From NCBI RefSeq assembly GCF_030758935.1, contig NZ_CP132333.1, positions 3,100,992 to 3,164,991 on the forward strand: 64,000 nucleotides of DNA. The letters are read 5' to 3'. This stretch comes from Geothrix sp. PMB-07. GTDB lineage: Bacteria > Acidobacteriota > Holophagae > Holophagales > Holophagaceae. The first letter of the stretch is position 1. Every line of letters starts with the position of its first letter. The notes under the pieces were generated by a model. It was not told the origin of the DNA. It ran no database searches and saw nothing but the letters and a program-made list of their open reading frames with translations. The position numbers were made by a program, and so were the translations under genes. Shown in pieces: positions 25,751-34,327 of the stretch.

Positions 25751-26248
25751 TCAGGCCAGGGCGCCCTTGGGCTCCGCACAGCGATGCGCGCCGCGCACGC
25801 GGCCGATGGCCTGCACGCGCAGATGGGCGGGCTGGTGGGCCTCGCTGCGCTGGGCCAGGGCGTCGAAGCGCACCGAGGCCAGGTAGCTGTCCAGCACGTG
25901 GGTGGCCTCCACCCAGATGGACTGCACCGGGCAGGCCGCCGCCAGGGGGCACACCCGCCGGTCGCTCACGCAGTGGTTCAGGGCCACGCCGCCCTCCATG
26001 GCGTGCACCACCTCGCCCAGGGAGATGTCCGCCGCGGGCCGGGCCAGGCGCACGCCGCCGCCGGAGCCCCGCGAGGTGGCGAGGATGCCCGCCTTCACCA
26101 GGTCGCCCACGATGCGCCGCACGAACTCCAGGGGCAGCATGCGGTGCTTGGCGATGTCGGCGATGGGCACCTTGGCGTCAGGCGCCAGACAGGCCAGATG
26201 CAGGACCACCCGGGCCGCGTAGTCGGTCTGTCGCGAGATGCCGAGCAT
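25751..26248 (-). CDS. Rrf2 family transcriptional regulator (second of pair)
   Basis: The 165-residue protein is a close paralogue of the neighbour: ISRQTDYAARVVLHLACLA, FVRRIVGDLVKAGILATSRG and the wing GSGGGVRLARPA. Its cysteines (NHCVSDRRVCPLAAACPVQ) are spaced as in Fe-S Rrf2 regulators. The C-terminal tail differs from its partner. The two genes probably arose by tandem duplication and then diverged in sensing. The start MLGISRQ at 26248 is supported by CTTGGAAGGC-type sequence upstream and by the aligned N-terminus of its paralogue. Confidence 0.92.
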   Translation of the reverse strand: MLGISRQTDYAARVVLHLACLAPDAKVPIADIAKHRMLPLEFVRRIVGDLVKAGILATSRGSGGGVRLARPAADISLGEVVHAMEGGVALNHCVSDRRVCPLAAACPVQSIWVEATHVLDSYLASVRFDALAQRSEAHQPAHLRVQAIGRVRGAHRCAEPKGALA

Positions 26249-26292
26249 GGGTCACCGCCTTGGAAGGCAAATATGAGCGGCGCGGTCCCATT

Positions 26293-26305
26293 GGTCAAGA
26301 TGACC
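26293..26305. promoter_or_regulatory. Candidate Rrf2 operator (palindrome)
   Basis: GGTCA-AGA-TGACC is a perfect 5+3+5 palindrome 45 bases upstream of the second Rrf2 gene. On the minus strand it contains TTGACC, which fits a -35 box, with CATATTT further on as a possible -10. Binding by either Rrf2 protein here would block transcription. Confidence 0.5.
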
Positions 26306-26339
26306 GGGTCACCTATGCCTCGGGGGGATTGCCTGGCCC

Positions 26340-26768
26340 TCAGCCCTGGAAATGGAAGAGGGAGGCGTCCTCCCCGTCCGAGTAGTAGCCGCCCCGGTGG
26401 CCGCAGGGCTTCCAGCCGCAGGAGCGGTAGAGGCGGATGGCCGAGGCGTTGGACACCCGCACTTCCAGAAACAGGTGGTCGATGCCCGCATCCACCAGCT
26501 CCTGCTGGCAGACCTCCAGCAGTTGGCGCCCCAGGCCCTGGCCCCGGTGGGCCGGGTCCACGGCGATGCGCAGCAGATCGGCCTCGCCGGCCACCTGCAC
26601 GCAGGACCAGCGGGCAAAGGCCAGCTCGGGGATGACCCACAAGCGCTCGTGAAGCGCAGGCGTCTTCCAGGCATCGCCGAAGGCCGTGCGGTCCAGCCGG
26701 GCCACCCACTCCGGGAAGGGATCCCCCACCTCCAGCCGCCAGACGCCGCTGTCCCCGCAGGCCCTCAT
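26340..26768 (-). CDS. rimI: Ribosomal protein alanine N-acetyltransferase-like GNAT
   Basis: The 142-residue GNAT enzyme likely acetylates the N-terminus of a protein (S18 for RimI in Escherichia coli). The acetyl-CoA loop is AVDPAHRGQGLGRQLLEVC, followed by LFLEVRVSNASAIRLYRSCGW, the standard RimI ending. It overlaps tsaB by 4 bp (ATGA), an association found in many bacteria and good support for the assignment. The N-terminal 30 residues are less typical. Confidence 0.85.
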   Translation of the reverse strand: MRACGDSGVWRLEVGDPFPEWVARLDRTAFGDAWKTPALHERLWVIPELAFARWSCVQVAGEADLLRIAVDPAHRGQGLGRQLLEVCQQELVDAGIDHLFLEVRVSNASAIRLYRSCGWKPCGHRGGYYSDGEDASLFHFQG

Positions 26769-27496
26769 CGCGGCAGGCCCTTCCGGAGCGCCTCGGGCAG
26801 GTGCGCGGCGGCCTGGGGGAAGTTCACCTCGGCATCGGTCTCCCGGAGGTAGAAGGGCACCAGGGGCGCTTCCGGCGGCCCCTGGGAAACTCGCCGCGCC
26901 AGGGCCACCAGGCCCGCCAGGGTGGCCTCTCCTTCGTCGGCCAGGGTGATGCGCCCCCCGGACAGCGACTCGGACAGCAGGGCCTCCACCTTGGGCGCAA
27001 AGGCCTCGGGGGCCCACCAGGCTTCGGTCCCCAGGCGCGCAGGCAGGTCGGCCAGGGGATGCTTGGCCGCGGGCTCCGTAGGGCCGTCCTCCCAGCGCTG
27101 GTGGAAGGCCTCGCCGCGCTGGCCATCCAGCAGGATCCAGAAGGGCCCCTGCGCGCCCGCCTGGCCCCTGGCTTGACGCAGCGCCTCGGCCCGCAGCGCG
27201 AAGGCGGAGAAGCCCCAGGTGGGCAGGCCTGTGAGGCCGAAGCCCTCGGTCGTGGCCACGCCGATGCGCAGGCTGGTAAAGCCGCCGGGGCCCAGGCAGG
27301 CGGCCACGCCGGAAAGGTCCGCCGACCCGGCGCCAGCCTCGGCCATGAGCTCGTTCAGCGTGGGCAGCAGCCGCTCGCTGTGGCCCCGCCCCACGCCCGC
27401 GGGCACCCGCCGCGCGAAGACACGCTCACCTTCGCGCCCATGTTGGAGCAGCGCCAGATGGAGGATTTCCGTCGTGGTGTCGAGGGCCAGCAGCAT
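26765..27496 (-). CDS. tsaB: tRNA threonylcarbamoyladenosine biosynthesis protein TsaB
   Basis: The 243-residue protein is the structural partner of TsaD in forming t6A37 in tRNAs that read ANN codons. The N-terminus MLLALDTTTEILHLALLQ, then HSERLLPTLNELMAEAG and LGPGGFTSLRIGVATTEGFG, are the family hallmarks. TsaB is an inactive ASKHA homologue, so no metal site is expected. It is in an operon with rimI. Length is usual for the family. Confidence 0.95.
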   Translation of the reverse strand: MLLALDTTTEILHLALLQHGREGERVFARRVPAGVGRGHSERLLPTLNELMAEAGAGSADLSGVAACLGPGGFTSLRIGVATTEGFGLTGLPTWGFSAFALRAEALRQARGQAGAQGPFWILLDGQRGEAFHQRWEDGPTEPAAKHPLADLPARLGTEAWWAPEAFAPKVEALLSESLSGGRITLADEGEATLAGLVALARRVSQGPPEAPLVPFYLRETDAEVNFPQAAAHLPEALRKGLPR

Positions 27497-27522
27497 GGGG
27501 TCAGTGTAGCGGGGGCCTGGAG

Positions 27523-27924
27523 CTAGTCCCGGCCCTGCAGGTAGGCGCCCAGATCGCGGTCCCGGCCCTGGATGTGGTTCATCAGCCAGGTTTCGAGGAA
27601 GCCCAGCATCACGTCCACGCCCACGATGTTGCCCGTGCGGTAGTCCGCGATGAAATCGCTCACCTGCAGGATCAGCTCCGCGTGGGCGGCGAAGTGATCC
27701 GAGGCCGCCGGATAGTTGTGGCGGATCATCAGGGTCTCTTCCGTGGCGAAGTGGGTCACCGTGTAGTCGCGGAGGAAGTTGAGGATCTTGGCGATCTCCT
27801 CCTTGTCCTGGCCCTGGTGGGCCGCCTCGTACAGCTGGTTCATGGCCCCCACGAGGGCCTGGTGGTCGCTGTCGATCCTGCTGTGGCCCACTTCAAACGC
27901 GGGCTGCCATTCCAAGTGGGCCAT
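27523..27924 (-). CDS. Bacteriohemerythrin
   Basis: The 133-residue protein binds O2 at a diiron site. The ligands are in place: H in VGHSRIDSDHQALV, the HFATEE motif with its His and Glu, H in DHFAAHAELI, and the C-terminal MNHIQGRDRD. It begins at MAHLEWQPAFEVG, the usual N-terminus. It may store or carry oxygen, or sense it, for an organism living near the oxic-anoxic boundary. It lies 26 bp upstream of tsaB on the same strand. Confidence 0.95.
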   Translation of the reverse strand: MAHLEWQPAFEVGHSRIDSDHQALVGAMNQLYEAAHQGQDKEEIAKILNFLRDYTVTHFATEETLMIRHNYPAASDHFAAHAELILQVSDFIADYRTGNIVGVDVMLGFLETWLMNHIQGRDRDLGAYLQGRD

Positions 27925-28017
27925 GGGGTCTCCTGCCGGATCGTACACCCGCGGCGCCCACCCGATGCGAGGCCGCGGGAAAGTGTGAGAAAGGCCATCC
28001 AGGGAAGGCGCCAACGG

Positions 28018-28044
28018 AAAAGGCGGCCCCGGGGGCCGCCTTTT
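28018..28044. terminator. Rho-independent terminator (bidirectional)
   Basis: AAAAGGCGGCCCC pairs with GGGGGCCGCCTTTT, giving a very stable hairpin with A and T tracts on its two sides. It lies 18 bp beyond the rpmB stop and upstream of the hemerythrin gene, so its clear role is to end the L28 transcript. Confidence 0.9.
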
Positions 28045-28061
28045 CGACGCTGGGCTGAAGC

Positions 28062-28253
28062 CTAGCAGGCCTTGAGAACCTTGCCGGCCTGGATGCAGGA
28101 GGTGCAGACGCGCAGGCGCTTGGGGGCGCCGCCCACCAGGGCGCGCACGCGCTGGATGTTCGGGTTCCAGCGGCGCTTGGTCACGTTGTTGGAATGGGAG
28201 ACGTTGTTCCCGAACTGGGGCTTCTTACCGCAAATTTCGCACTGACGGGACAT
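28062..28253 (-). CDS. rpmB: 50S ribosomal protein L28
   Basis: The 63-residue protein is part of the large ribosomal subunit. [20 protein letters not shown] and [10 protein letters not shown] are characteristic, and the Cys pairs CEIC and CTSC make this the zinc-binding (C+) form. The start at 28253 is preceded by AGGTTCCC on the coding strand. It stands alone, with its own terminator. Confidence 0.98.
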   Translation of the reverse strand: MSRQCEICGKKPQFGNNVSHSNNVTKRRWNPNIQRVRALVGGAPKRLRVCTSCIQAGKVLKAC

Positions 28254-28387
28254 GGGAACCTCACGAGCCAAAGGTGAAAACAGCCAAGAGAACCAGTGTA
28301 GCCACCCGAGGCCGGAACGCAAGCACAAAGCCCTTGTGCAACGCCGCTTCTCCTGGCCAGCATAGCCTCCTTCCCCATGGAACCGCC

Positions 28388-29254
28388 GTGCACCGACCCG
28401 CCGTGGACTTTCGCCTCTGGGCCCTCGCCTTCACCGTGCTGGACTGGCCCGAGCGCCAGAAGGCCCAGGCCTGGGAAGCCCTGCAGGCGGGTGCGCACCC
28501 CCCCCTGACCGAGGCTCAGGCCGCGGCCCTGGCCCAGCTGGAGGCCGACCTGCCCCGCCGCCAGCAGGAGGCCCGTGATCGCGGCGCCCGCCTGCTGCTG
28601 CCCGGTGATGAAGATGTGGATGCGCTGCTGGCGCCCCTGCCCTACCCCGTGGCCCTGTGGGTGCGGGGGACGCTGCCGCCCCCCGATGCCAGCCGCGGCC
28701 CGCGCCTCGCCATGGTGGGCAGCCGCCAGGCCAGCGCGCGAGGCAAGGCCCGGGCCCGGGCGTGGGCCAAGGCGCTCACGGAAGCGGGCGTGGCCGTGCT
28801 GTCGGGCCTGGCCCGGGGCATCGACGGCGCCGCCCACGCCGGGGCCCTTGAGGCAGGCCCGACCTGGGGCATCATGGGCTCGGGCCTGGATCACCCCTAC
28901 CCGCCCGAACACGGCGCCCTCATGGACCGCATGGTGGCCGCCGGGGGTGGCGTGATCACACCCTTCCCGCCCGAGGCCCCGCCCCGCAAATGGCACTTCC
29001 CCCGCCGCAACTGGCTGCTGGCGGCCTGGACCGAGGGCGTGCTGGTGGTGGAGGCCCAGCTGAAATCCGGTTCCCTGGTCACCGCCCGCCTGGCCCTGGA
29101 CCTGGGCAAGGAGCTTTGGGTGTGCCCGGGGGCGCCGGAGGATCCTTCGGCCGAGGGGCCGAACATTTTATTAAGAGAGGGCGCTGCAAGGGTTTGCCTA
29201 TCCCCATCCCAGCTCCTGGAGGATCTGGATCCCTTGACAAACCTCCGCCCCTAG
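28388..29254 (+). CDS. dprA: DNA-processing protein DprA
   Basis: The 288-residue protein loads RecA on incoming single-stranded DNA during natural transformation. The Rossmann-type core is clear: [70 protein letters not shown] and [18 protein letters not shown]. The GTG at 28388 is taken as start because it gives the expected N-terminal SAM-like domain; a longer frame reaches 28274 but reads into the rpmB upstream region. It ends 31 bp before topA, and dprA-topA order is common in bacteria. Confidence 0.93.
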   Translation: MHRPAVDFRLWALAFTVLDWPERQKAQAWEALQAGAHPPLTEAQAAALAQLEADLPRRQQEARDRGARLLLPGDEDVDALLAPLPYPVALWVRGTLPPPDASRGPRLAMVGSRQASARGKARARAWAKALTEAGVAVLSGLARGIDGAAHAGALEAGPTWGIMGSGLDHPYPPEHGALMDRMVAAGGGVITPFPPEAPPRKWHFPRRNWLLAAWTEGVLVVEAQLKSGSLVTARLALDLGKELWVCPGAPEDPSAEGPNILLREGAARVCLSPSQLLEDLDPLTNLRP

Positions 29255-29285
29255 GTTCCATCCTTAGGCCCTTAGGAGATGTCCA

Positions 29286-31760
29286 GTGACCAAGCTCGTG
29301 ATCGTCGAAAGCCCATCGAAGGCGAAGACCATCACCAAGTACCTCGGCAAGGGGTACAAGGTCATGGCATCCGTGGGACACATCCGGGATCTGCCGCGCA
29401 AGCTGGGCGTCGACATCGAGAATGGGTTCCAAGAGGAATACGAGATCAGCCCCGCCAAGGAGAAGGTGGTCAAGGAGCTGAAAGCCGCCGCGAAAACCGC
29501 CGACGAACTGATTCTCGCAACCGACCCTGATCGCGAGGGGGAGGCCATCAGCTGGCACCTGCTGGAGGCCATCAAGCCGCCCAAGAGCCTGCCCGTAAGC
29601 CGCGTGCTCTTCAACGAGATCACCCCCGCCGGCATCCAGAAGGCCATGGCCGCGCCCACCACCATTAATAAGAAGCTGGTGGATGCCCAGCGGGCCCGCC
29701 GCGTGCTGGATCGCCTCGTGGGCTACAAGGTCAGCCAGGTGCTCTGGGACAAGGTGCGCCGCGGCCTCAGCGCGGGCCGCGTGCAGAGCGTGGCCGTGCG
29801 CATCATCGTCGACCGCGAGAAGGAGATCCTGGCCTTCAACCCCGTCGAATACTGGGTGCTGAAGGGCAAGTTCAGCGCCAAGCTGCCGCCCGCTTTCTGG
29901 ATGAAGCTGGTGAAGCTGGGGGGCCAGCCCCTGCAGCTGGGCAACAAGGAGACCAAGCGCCGCGTGGCCGATGCCGCCCAGGCCGCCGATCTGAAAACCA
30001 AGCTGGAGAAGGCCGCCTACAAGGTGACCGGCCTGGAAACCAAGGAGAAGAAGCGCAACCCCGCCGCGCCCTTCACCACCGCCAAGCTGCAGCAGGAATC
30101 GGCCCAGAAGCTGAAGATGAGCGTGAGCCGCACCATGCAGAACGCCCAGCGGCTCTATGAAGGTGTCGACTTCGGCGAAGGCCCCGTGGGCCTCATCACC
30201 TACATGAGAACCGACTCGCCCCGCATGGCCCCCGAGGCCGTGGAGGCCACCCGCGCCTTCATCGCCGACAAGTACGGCAAGGACTACCTGCCCGCCAAGG
30301 CCCGCATCTACACCGGCAAGTCCGGCGCGCAGGATGCGCACGAGGCCATCCGCCCCACGGACATCACCCGCACGCCCGAATCGCTGCGCGGCAACCTGGA
30401 GCCCGATCAGTTCCGCCTCTACGCCCTCATCTGGCGGCGCACCATGGCCTCGCAGATGGAGGCCGCGCGCTTCGATGAGACGGTGGTCCAGACCGAGGCC
30501 GAAGTCGGCAAGGACACGGCCACCTTCGAGGCCAAGGGCGAGATCGAGCGTTTCCCCGGCTGGCTGGCGGTCTACCGCGCCGACAAGACCGAAGTCGATG
30601 CCGAAGGCATCGCCGACGCCACCAAGGGCCCCGAGGAAGAAGACGAAGATGATGCGTTGCTGCCCGCCCTGAAGCTGGGCGAGGCCCTCAAGCTCGACCA
30701 GCTCGACACCGACCAGCAGTTCACCAAGCCGCCCGCCCGCTTCAACGAAGCCACGCTGGTGAAAGAGCTGGAAGAGGATGGCATCGGCCGCCCCTCCACC
30801 TACGCCAGCATCATCAGCACCATCCAGGACCGCGACTACGTCAAGAAGCACGAAGGCCGCTTCAAGCCCACCGACCTGGGCATCACCGTCACCGATCTGC
30901 TGCTGCAGGGCTTCGTGGATCTCATGGACCCCAAGTACACCGGCGCCATGGAGGGCAACCTCGACCGCATCGAAGAGGGCAAGCTCACCTTCAAGAAGGC
31001 CATGACGGACTTCTACGGCCCCTTCGAGCAGAGCCTGGCCGCCGCCGGCAAGGACATGCAGAACCTCAAGGCCGGCGTGCCCACGGGGGAGAAGTGCCCC
31101 AAGTGCGGCGACCGGAAGAAGCACCCGGGCACCCTGCTCAAGCGCATCGGCCGCAATGGCCTCTTCGTGGGCTGCACCAACTACAGCGCCGAAGCCGAAA
31201 AGGACAAGTGCGATTACACGGCGGATCTGGAAAAGATGGAGGAGCCCGAAGACGCGCCCGAGTGCCCGCTCTGCGGCACCACGCCCATGAACCTGCGCAA
31301 GGGCCAGTGGGGCCCCTTCTGGGCCTGCCCCAACTACCCCAAGTGCAAGGGCATCGTGAAGGCCGATCCCAAGGGCATCCCCGTGCCCCCGGACGAGCCC
31401 ACCGGCGAGACCTGCCCCAACTGCGGCAAGGGCTTCGTGAAGCGGCACGGCCGCTACGGCGAGTTCGTCTGCTGCGTGGACTACCCCACCTGCAAGACCG
31501 TGAAGAAGGAAATCCTGGCCGTGCCCTGCCCCAAGTGCGGCGGCGGCCTCAGCCCCCGCAAGACGCGCTTCGGCAAGGTCTTCTACGGCTGCACCAACTA
31601 CCCCAAGTGCGACTACACCGCCTGGGACAAGCCCGTGCCCGTCACCTGCCCCGCGTGCAAGAACCCCACCATGGGCGAAAAGACCAAGAAGCCCCGCGGC
31701 AAGGACCCCATCCAGGTGCTCGTCTGCCCCAACTGCAAGCATGAAGAGCCGATGGGATAA
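29286..31760 (+). CDS. topA: DNA topoisomerase I
   Basis: The 824-residue type IA enzyme relaxes negative supercoils. The Toprim domain is at residues 1-115 (VIVESPSKAKTITKYLG, and DPDREGEAISWHLL with the metal-binding acidic residues). The catalytic Tyr is Y306 in GLITYMRTDSPRM. HEAIRPTDITRTPE and GIGRPSTYASII complete the core. Five C-terminal Cys4 zinc ribbons start near residue 603 (CPKCGD, CPLCGT, CPNCGK, CPKCGG, CPACKN). The start is GTG at 29286. The gene ends just before a low-GC insert. Confidence 0.98.
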   Translation: MTKLVIVESPSKAKTITKYLGKGYKVMASVGHIRDLPRKLGVDIENGFQEEYEISPAKEKVVKELKAAAKTADELILATDPDREGEAISWHLLEAIKPPKSLPVSRVLFNEITPAGIQKAMAAPTTINKKLVDAQRARRVLDRLVGYKVSQVLWDKVRRGLSAGRVQSVAVRIIVDREKEILAFNPVEYWVLKGKFSAKLPPAFWMKLVKLGGQPLQLGNKETKRRVADAAQAADLKTKLEKAAYKVTGLETKEKKRNPAAPFTTAKLQQESAQKLKMSVSRTMQNAQRLYEGVDFGEGPVGLITYMRTDSPRMAPEAVEATRAFIADKYGKDYLPAKARIYTGKSGAQDAHEAIRPTDITRTPESLRGNLEPDQFRLYALIWRRTMASQMEAARFDETVVQTEAEVGKDTATFEAKGEIERFPGWLAVYRADKTEVDAEGIADATKGPEEEDEDDALLPALKLGEALKLDQLDTDQQFTKPPARFNEATLVKELEEDGIGRPSTYASIISTIQDRDYVKKHEGRFKPTDLGITVTDLLLQGFVDLMDPKYTGAMEGNLDRIEEGKLTFKKAMTDFYGPFEQSLAAAGKDMQNLKAGVPTGEKCPKCGDRKKHPGTLLKRIGRNGLFVGCTNYSAEAEKDKCDYTADLEKMEEPEDAPECPLCGTTPMNLRKGQWGPFWACPNYPKCKGIVKADPKGIPVPPDEPTGETCPNCGKGFVKRHGRYGEFVCCVDYPTCKTVKKEILAVPCPKCGGGLSPRKTRFGKVFYGCTNYPKCDYTAWDKPVPVTCPACKNPTMGEKTKKPRGKDPIQVLVCPNCKHEEPMG

Positions 31761-31769
31761 TTTTTGATA

Positions 31770-31856
31770 CTGGTTTGGATTGTTTTGTATTAATTGGGTG
31801 CATTTAACACCCACTGAAACCAGACTAGGGTAACCTGGGAATCATCTAGACCCAGG
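31770..31856. promoter_or_regulatory. Nested inverted repeats before the low-GC ATPase gene
   Basis: CTGGTTT (31770-31776) pairs with AAACCAG (31817-31823), and inside it TGGGTG (31795-31800) pairs with CACCCA (31808-31813). A second hairpin, CCTGGG/CCCAGG (31834-31839/31851-31856), ends at the ribosome binding site of the gene starting at 31867 and could hide it. These could be a terminator for topA, an operator or an RNA switch. Confidence 0.45.
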
Positions 31857-31866
31857 GGGGACAGAT

Positions 31867-34224
31867 ATGCCCATCCAACCAGCTAACGGGCACTTAAAGG
31901 GTTTTTTTGCATACCCTTCCTTCCCTCGAGATTTGGGTCTAACGATCAAGGCATCCATTGATGAGTTAAGAAAATACACATCAAACCCTGAGATAGAATC
32001 CTGGGAAGAGATGGACATTTATGGCAAATTCATAGCAAAAAATGTCAGAGAAGATATTTCTAATTCAGATTTCTTCATTGCAGATATCACCGAAACCAAC
32101 TTAAATGTTACATTTGAAATTGGATATGCACTTGGACTTGGGAAGAAAATCCTCTTAACCAAGAACAACTCCATCCGCGAAACTCATAAAATCGAATCAC
32201 TTGGTCTTTTCGATACAATAGGATATAAAACATACCAAAACTCAAAAGAGCTCTTTCAATGGATTAGAAGTGTTAAAGATTTAGAACCAACTGTGAATGC
32301 AAGCCAGATTCCGAAGACTGATAGCCCAATTTATTTAATTGAACCAAAATATAAAACCGATCAAATCATTCATACCATTTCACGAATCAAAAAAACTGGT
32401 CTTAAATTTAGAAGCTTTGACCCTCAAGAGAGAGCTCGACTTTCAGCTTACGAAGCAATAGAAGAAGTTAGCAAATCTTTTGGTGTATTTTTGTATTTTA
32501 TTTCAGAATCACAGGATGATTATATTTTTCACAATCAAAGGGTTGCCTTTCTGGCCGGTCTTTCAGAAGGGCTTGGCAAAGAATTGATGGTCCTTCAATT
32601 TGATGACATTCAGATTCCGATTGATCTCCGTGATTCCGTATTTTCCGTCCGGCACCCACGAGACATCGAAGATAAAATTCATGAATTTGCCTCAAAAGTA
32701 ACCGAGTTGCTTCAACAAAAGAAACCGTATATTTTCACGAAATCAGCAAACCCACTTAGTAAAATACATTTAGGGTCCTCCTCGGCAGAGAATGAGTTGA
32801 CTGAATTAAAAAATTATTACCTCGAGACTGACGAGTTTAAACGTACAAAACGAGGTGAAGTTCGCATCGTTGTGGGAAGAAAAGGTTCTGGGAAAACCGC
32901 GATTTTTGCTCAAACAAAAGAGCACGCAAAAAAATCAACCAAAAACCTAGTGCTAGATTTAAAACCAGATGGCTACAAATTGTTAAAATTTAAGGAATCA
33001 ATCCTTGACCTTTTAAAAACCGGAACCCTTGAACACACATTGATGGCCTTTTGGGAATACTTACTTTTATTGGAAATATGCCATAAAATCATAGAAACTG
33101 ACCGCACTAGTCATTTGAGAAATCCTGATTTATTTGATTCATATAATCAGATTTTAAATTTATACAATGCAGACAATTACGACTCCGATGGGGATTTCTC
33201 GGAGCGACTATCACATTTGCTTGAACGAATCCGAAGCGACTACATGGCAAAATTTCCCGGCACTTCAGAGCGCGAACTATCGAATGCTGAAGTAACTGGG
33301 TTAATCTACAATCATGATGTTAAAAACTTGCGACTACAAGTTGAGATGTATCTAAAAAACAAAGAAGAGGTTTGGATATTATTCGACAATCTCGATAAAG
33401 GCTGGCCTAGTCATGGCGTTCAACCCGAGGATATTACAATCATTAAAACCTTAATTGAAGCACTAAGAAAACTGGAACGGCAGCTTCAAAGACATTCTAT
33501 TGATACTCACTCAGTAATCTTTTTAAGAAATGATGTTTATGAGCTTTTGATTTCAGAAACCTCTGATCGAGGGAAGGAAGCAAAGGCCATTATCGATTGG
33601 AAGGATCCAGAGTTATTAAAAGAATTAATTCGAAGGAGATTACTAAACAATGATGAATTTTCCACACTTCATGATCAACCCTTTCTGCATCTTTGGTCAC
33701 AAATATTTTCGCCTTTATACCGTGGCGAAGAAACATCCAATTATTTAATTGAAAGATCGCTATTACGTCCACGATATTTATTAGACCTAATTAATAAATG
33801 CAAAGGGATAGCCGTCAACCTTAATCATCCTAAAATTACTGAATCAGACATTGAAAAGGGATTATACGACTACTCTAGTGAATTGGTTACACACATAAAT
33901 CTTGAAATTCAGGACGTTCATCCATCTAGTGAAAATATCTTGTATACGCTTATAGAATCAAATGCAAAAACATCAATTTACAATATTGAGCAGTCATTAC
34001 TTTCATATCAAATCGATTTAGCAAAAATTCCAGAAATAATTGATATTCTACTATGGCACGCTGTACTAGGGATTTCTTCAAATCCAGATGAAATTAAATA
34101 TATATATAATTTCAATTATGATTTCATACTTATGAAGGCCTTTATGAAAAAAAAGCAGGGCGAAATATCTTGTATAATAAACCCCGCCTTCTGGCCAGCG
34201 CTCGCAATTAAAAACAATCTATAG
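31867..34224 (+). CDS. Tandem TIR/deoxyribosyltransferase-like domains with P-loop ATPase; putative anti-phage protein
   Basis: This 785-residue protein sits alone in a low-GC insert. Residues about 8-125 form a nucleoside-deoxyribosyltransferase/TIR-like Rossmann domain (SNSDFFIADITETNLNVTFE, then IGYALGLGKK), with E84 in the position of the catalytic Glu. Residues about 150-290 look like a second copy (VAFLAGLSEGLGKELMVLQ) in which the Glu is lost, so it may bind but not cleave a nucleotide. From about 330, a P-loop ATPase follows with Walker A GRKGSGKT (337-344) and Walker B WILFDNLDKGW (503-513), resembling the Sll1717-type ATPases often seen in defence islands. A plausible model is phage sensing through the ATPase and NAD or nucleotide attack by the first domain. 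Domain calls are by motif only. Confidence 0.75.
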   Translation: MPIQPANGHLKGFFAYPSFPRDLGLTIKASIDELRKYTSNPEIESWEEMDIYGKFIAKNVREDISNSDFFIADITETNLNVTFEIGYALGLGKKILLTKNNSIRETHKIESLGLFDTIGYKTYQNSKELFQWIRSVKDLEPTVNASQIPKTDSPIYLIEPKYKTDQIIHTISRIKKTGLKFRSFDPQERARLSAYEAIEEVSKSFGVFLYFISESQDDYIFHNQRVAFLAGLSEGLGKELMVLQFDDIQIPIDLRDSVFSVRHPRDIEDKIHEFASKVTELLQQKKPYIFTKSANPLSKIHLGSSSAENELTELKNYYLETDEFKRTKRGEVRIVVGRKGSGKTAIFAQTKEHAKKSTKNLVLDLKPDGYKLLKFKESILDLLKTGTLEHTLMAFWEYLLLLEICHKIIETDRTSHLRNPDLFDSYNQILNLYNADNYDSDGDFSERLSHLLERIRSDYMAKFPGTSERELSNAEVTGLIYNHDVKNLRLQVEMYLKNKEEVWILFDNLDKGWPSHGVQPEDITIIKTLIEALRKLERQLQRHSIDTHSVIFLRNDVYELLISETSDRGKEAKAIIDWKDPELLKELIRRRLLNNDEFSTLHDQPFLHLWSQIFSPLYRGEETSNYLIERSLLRPRYLLDLINKCKGIAVNLNHPKITESDIEKGLYDYSSELVTHINLEIQDVHPSSENILYTLIESNAKTSIYNIEQSLLSYQIDLAKIPEIIDILLWHAVLGISSNPDEIKYIYNFNYDFILMKAFMKKKQGEISCIINPAFWPALAIKNNL

Positions 34225-34327
34225 CCCAACAATGGTGAACATCATCTAATTCGATCTTTAACCTCAAGTTAATTCGATTACTCAATCATCGTTATAGAAT
34301 TGTTTCAAATCGCATTTTGGTCACCCC

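Noticed and set aside
29079-31814. A 911-codon minus-strand open frame opposite topA
   Set aside because: It is fully antisense to an unmistakable topoisomerase I with Gly/His/Ala/Leu-rich low-complexity sequence. It is a by-product of high GC in the third codon position.
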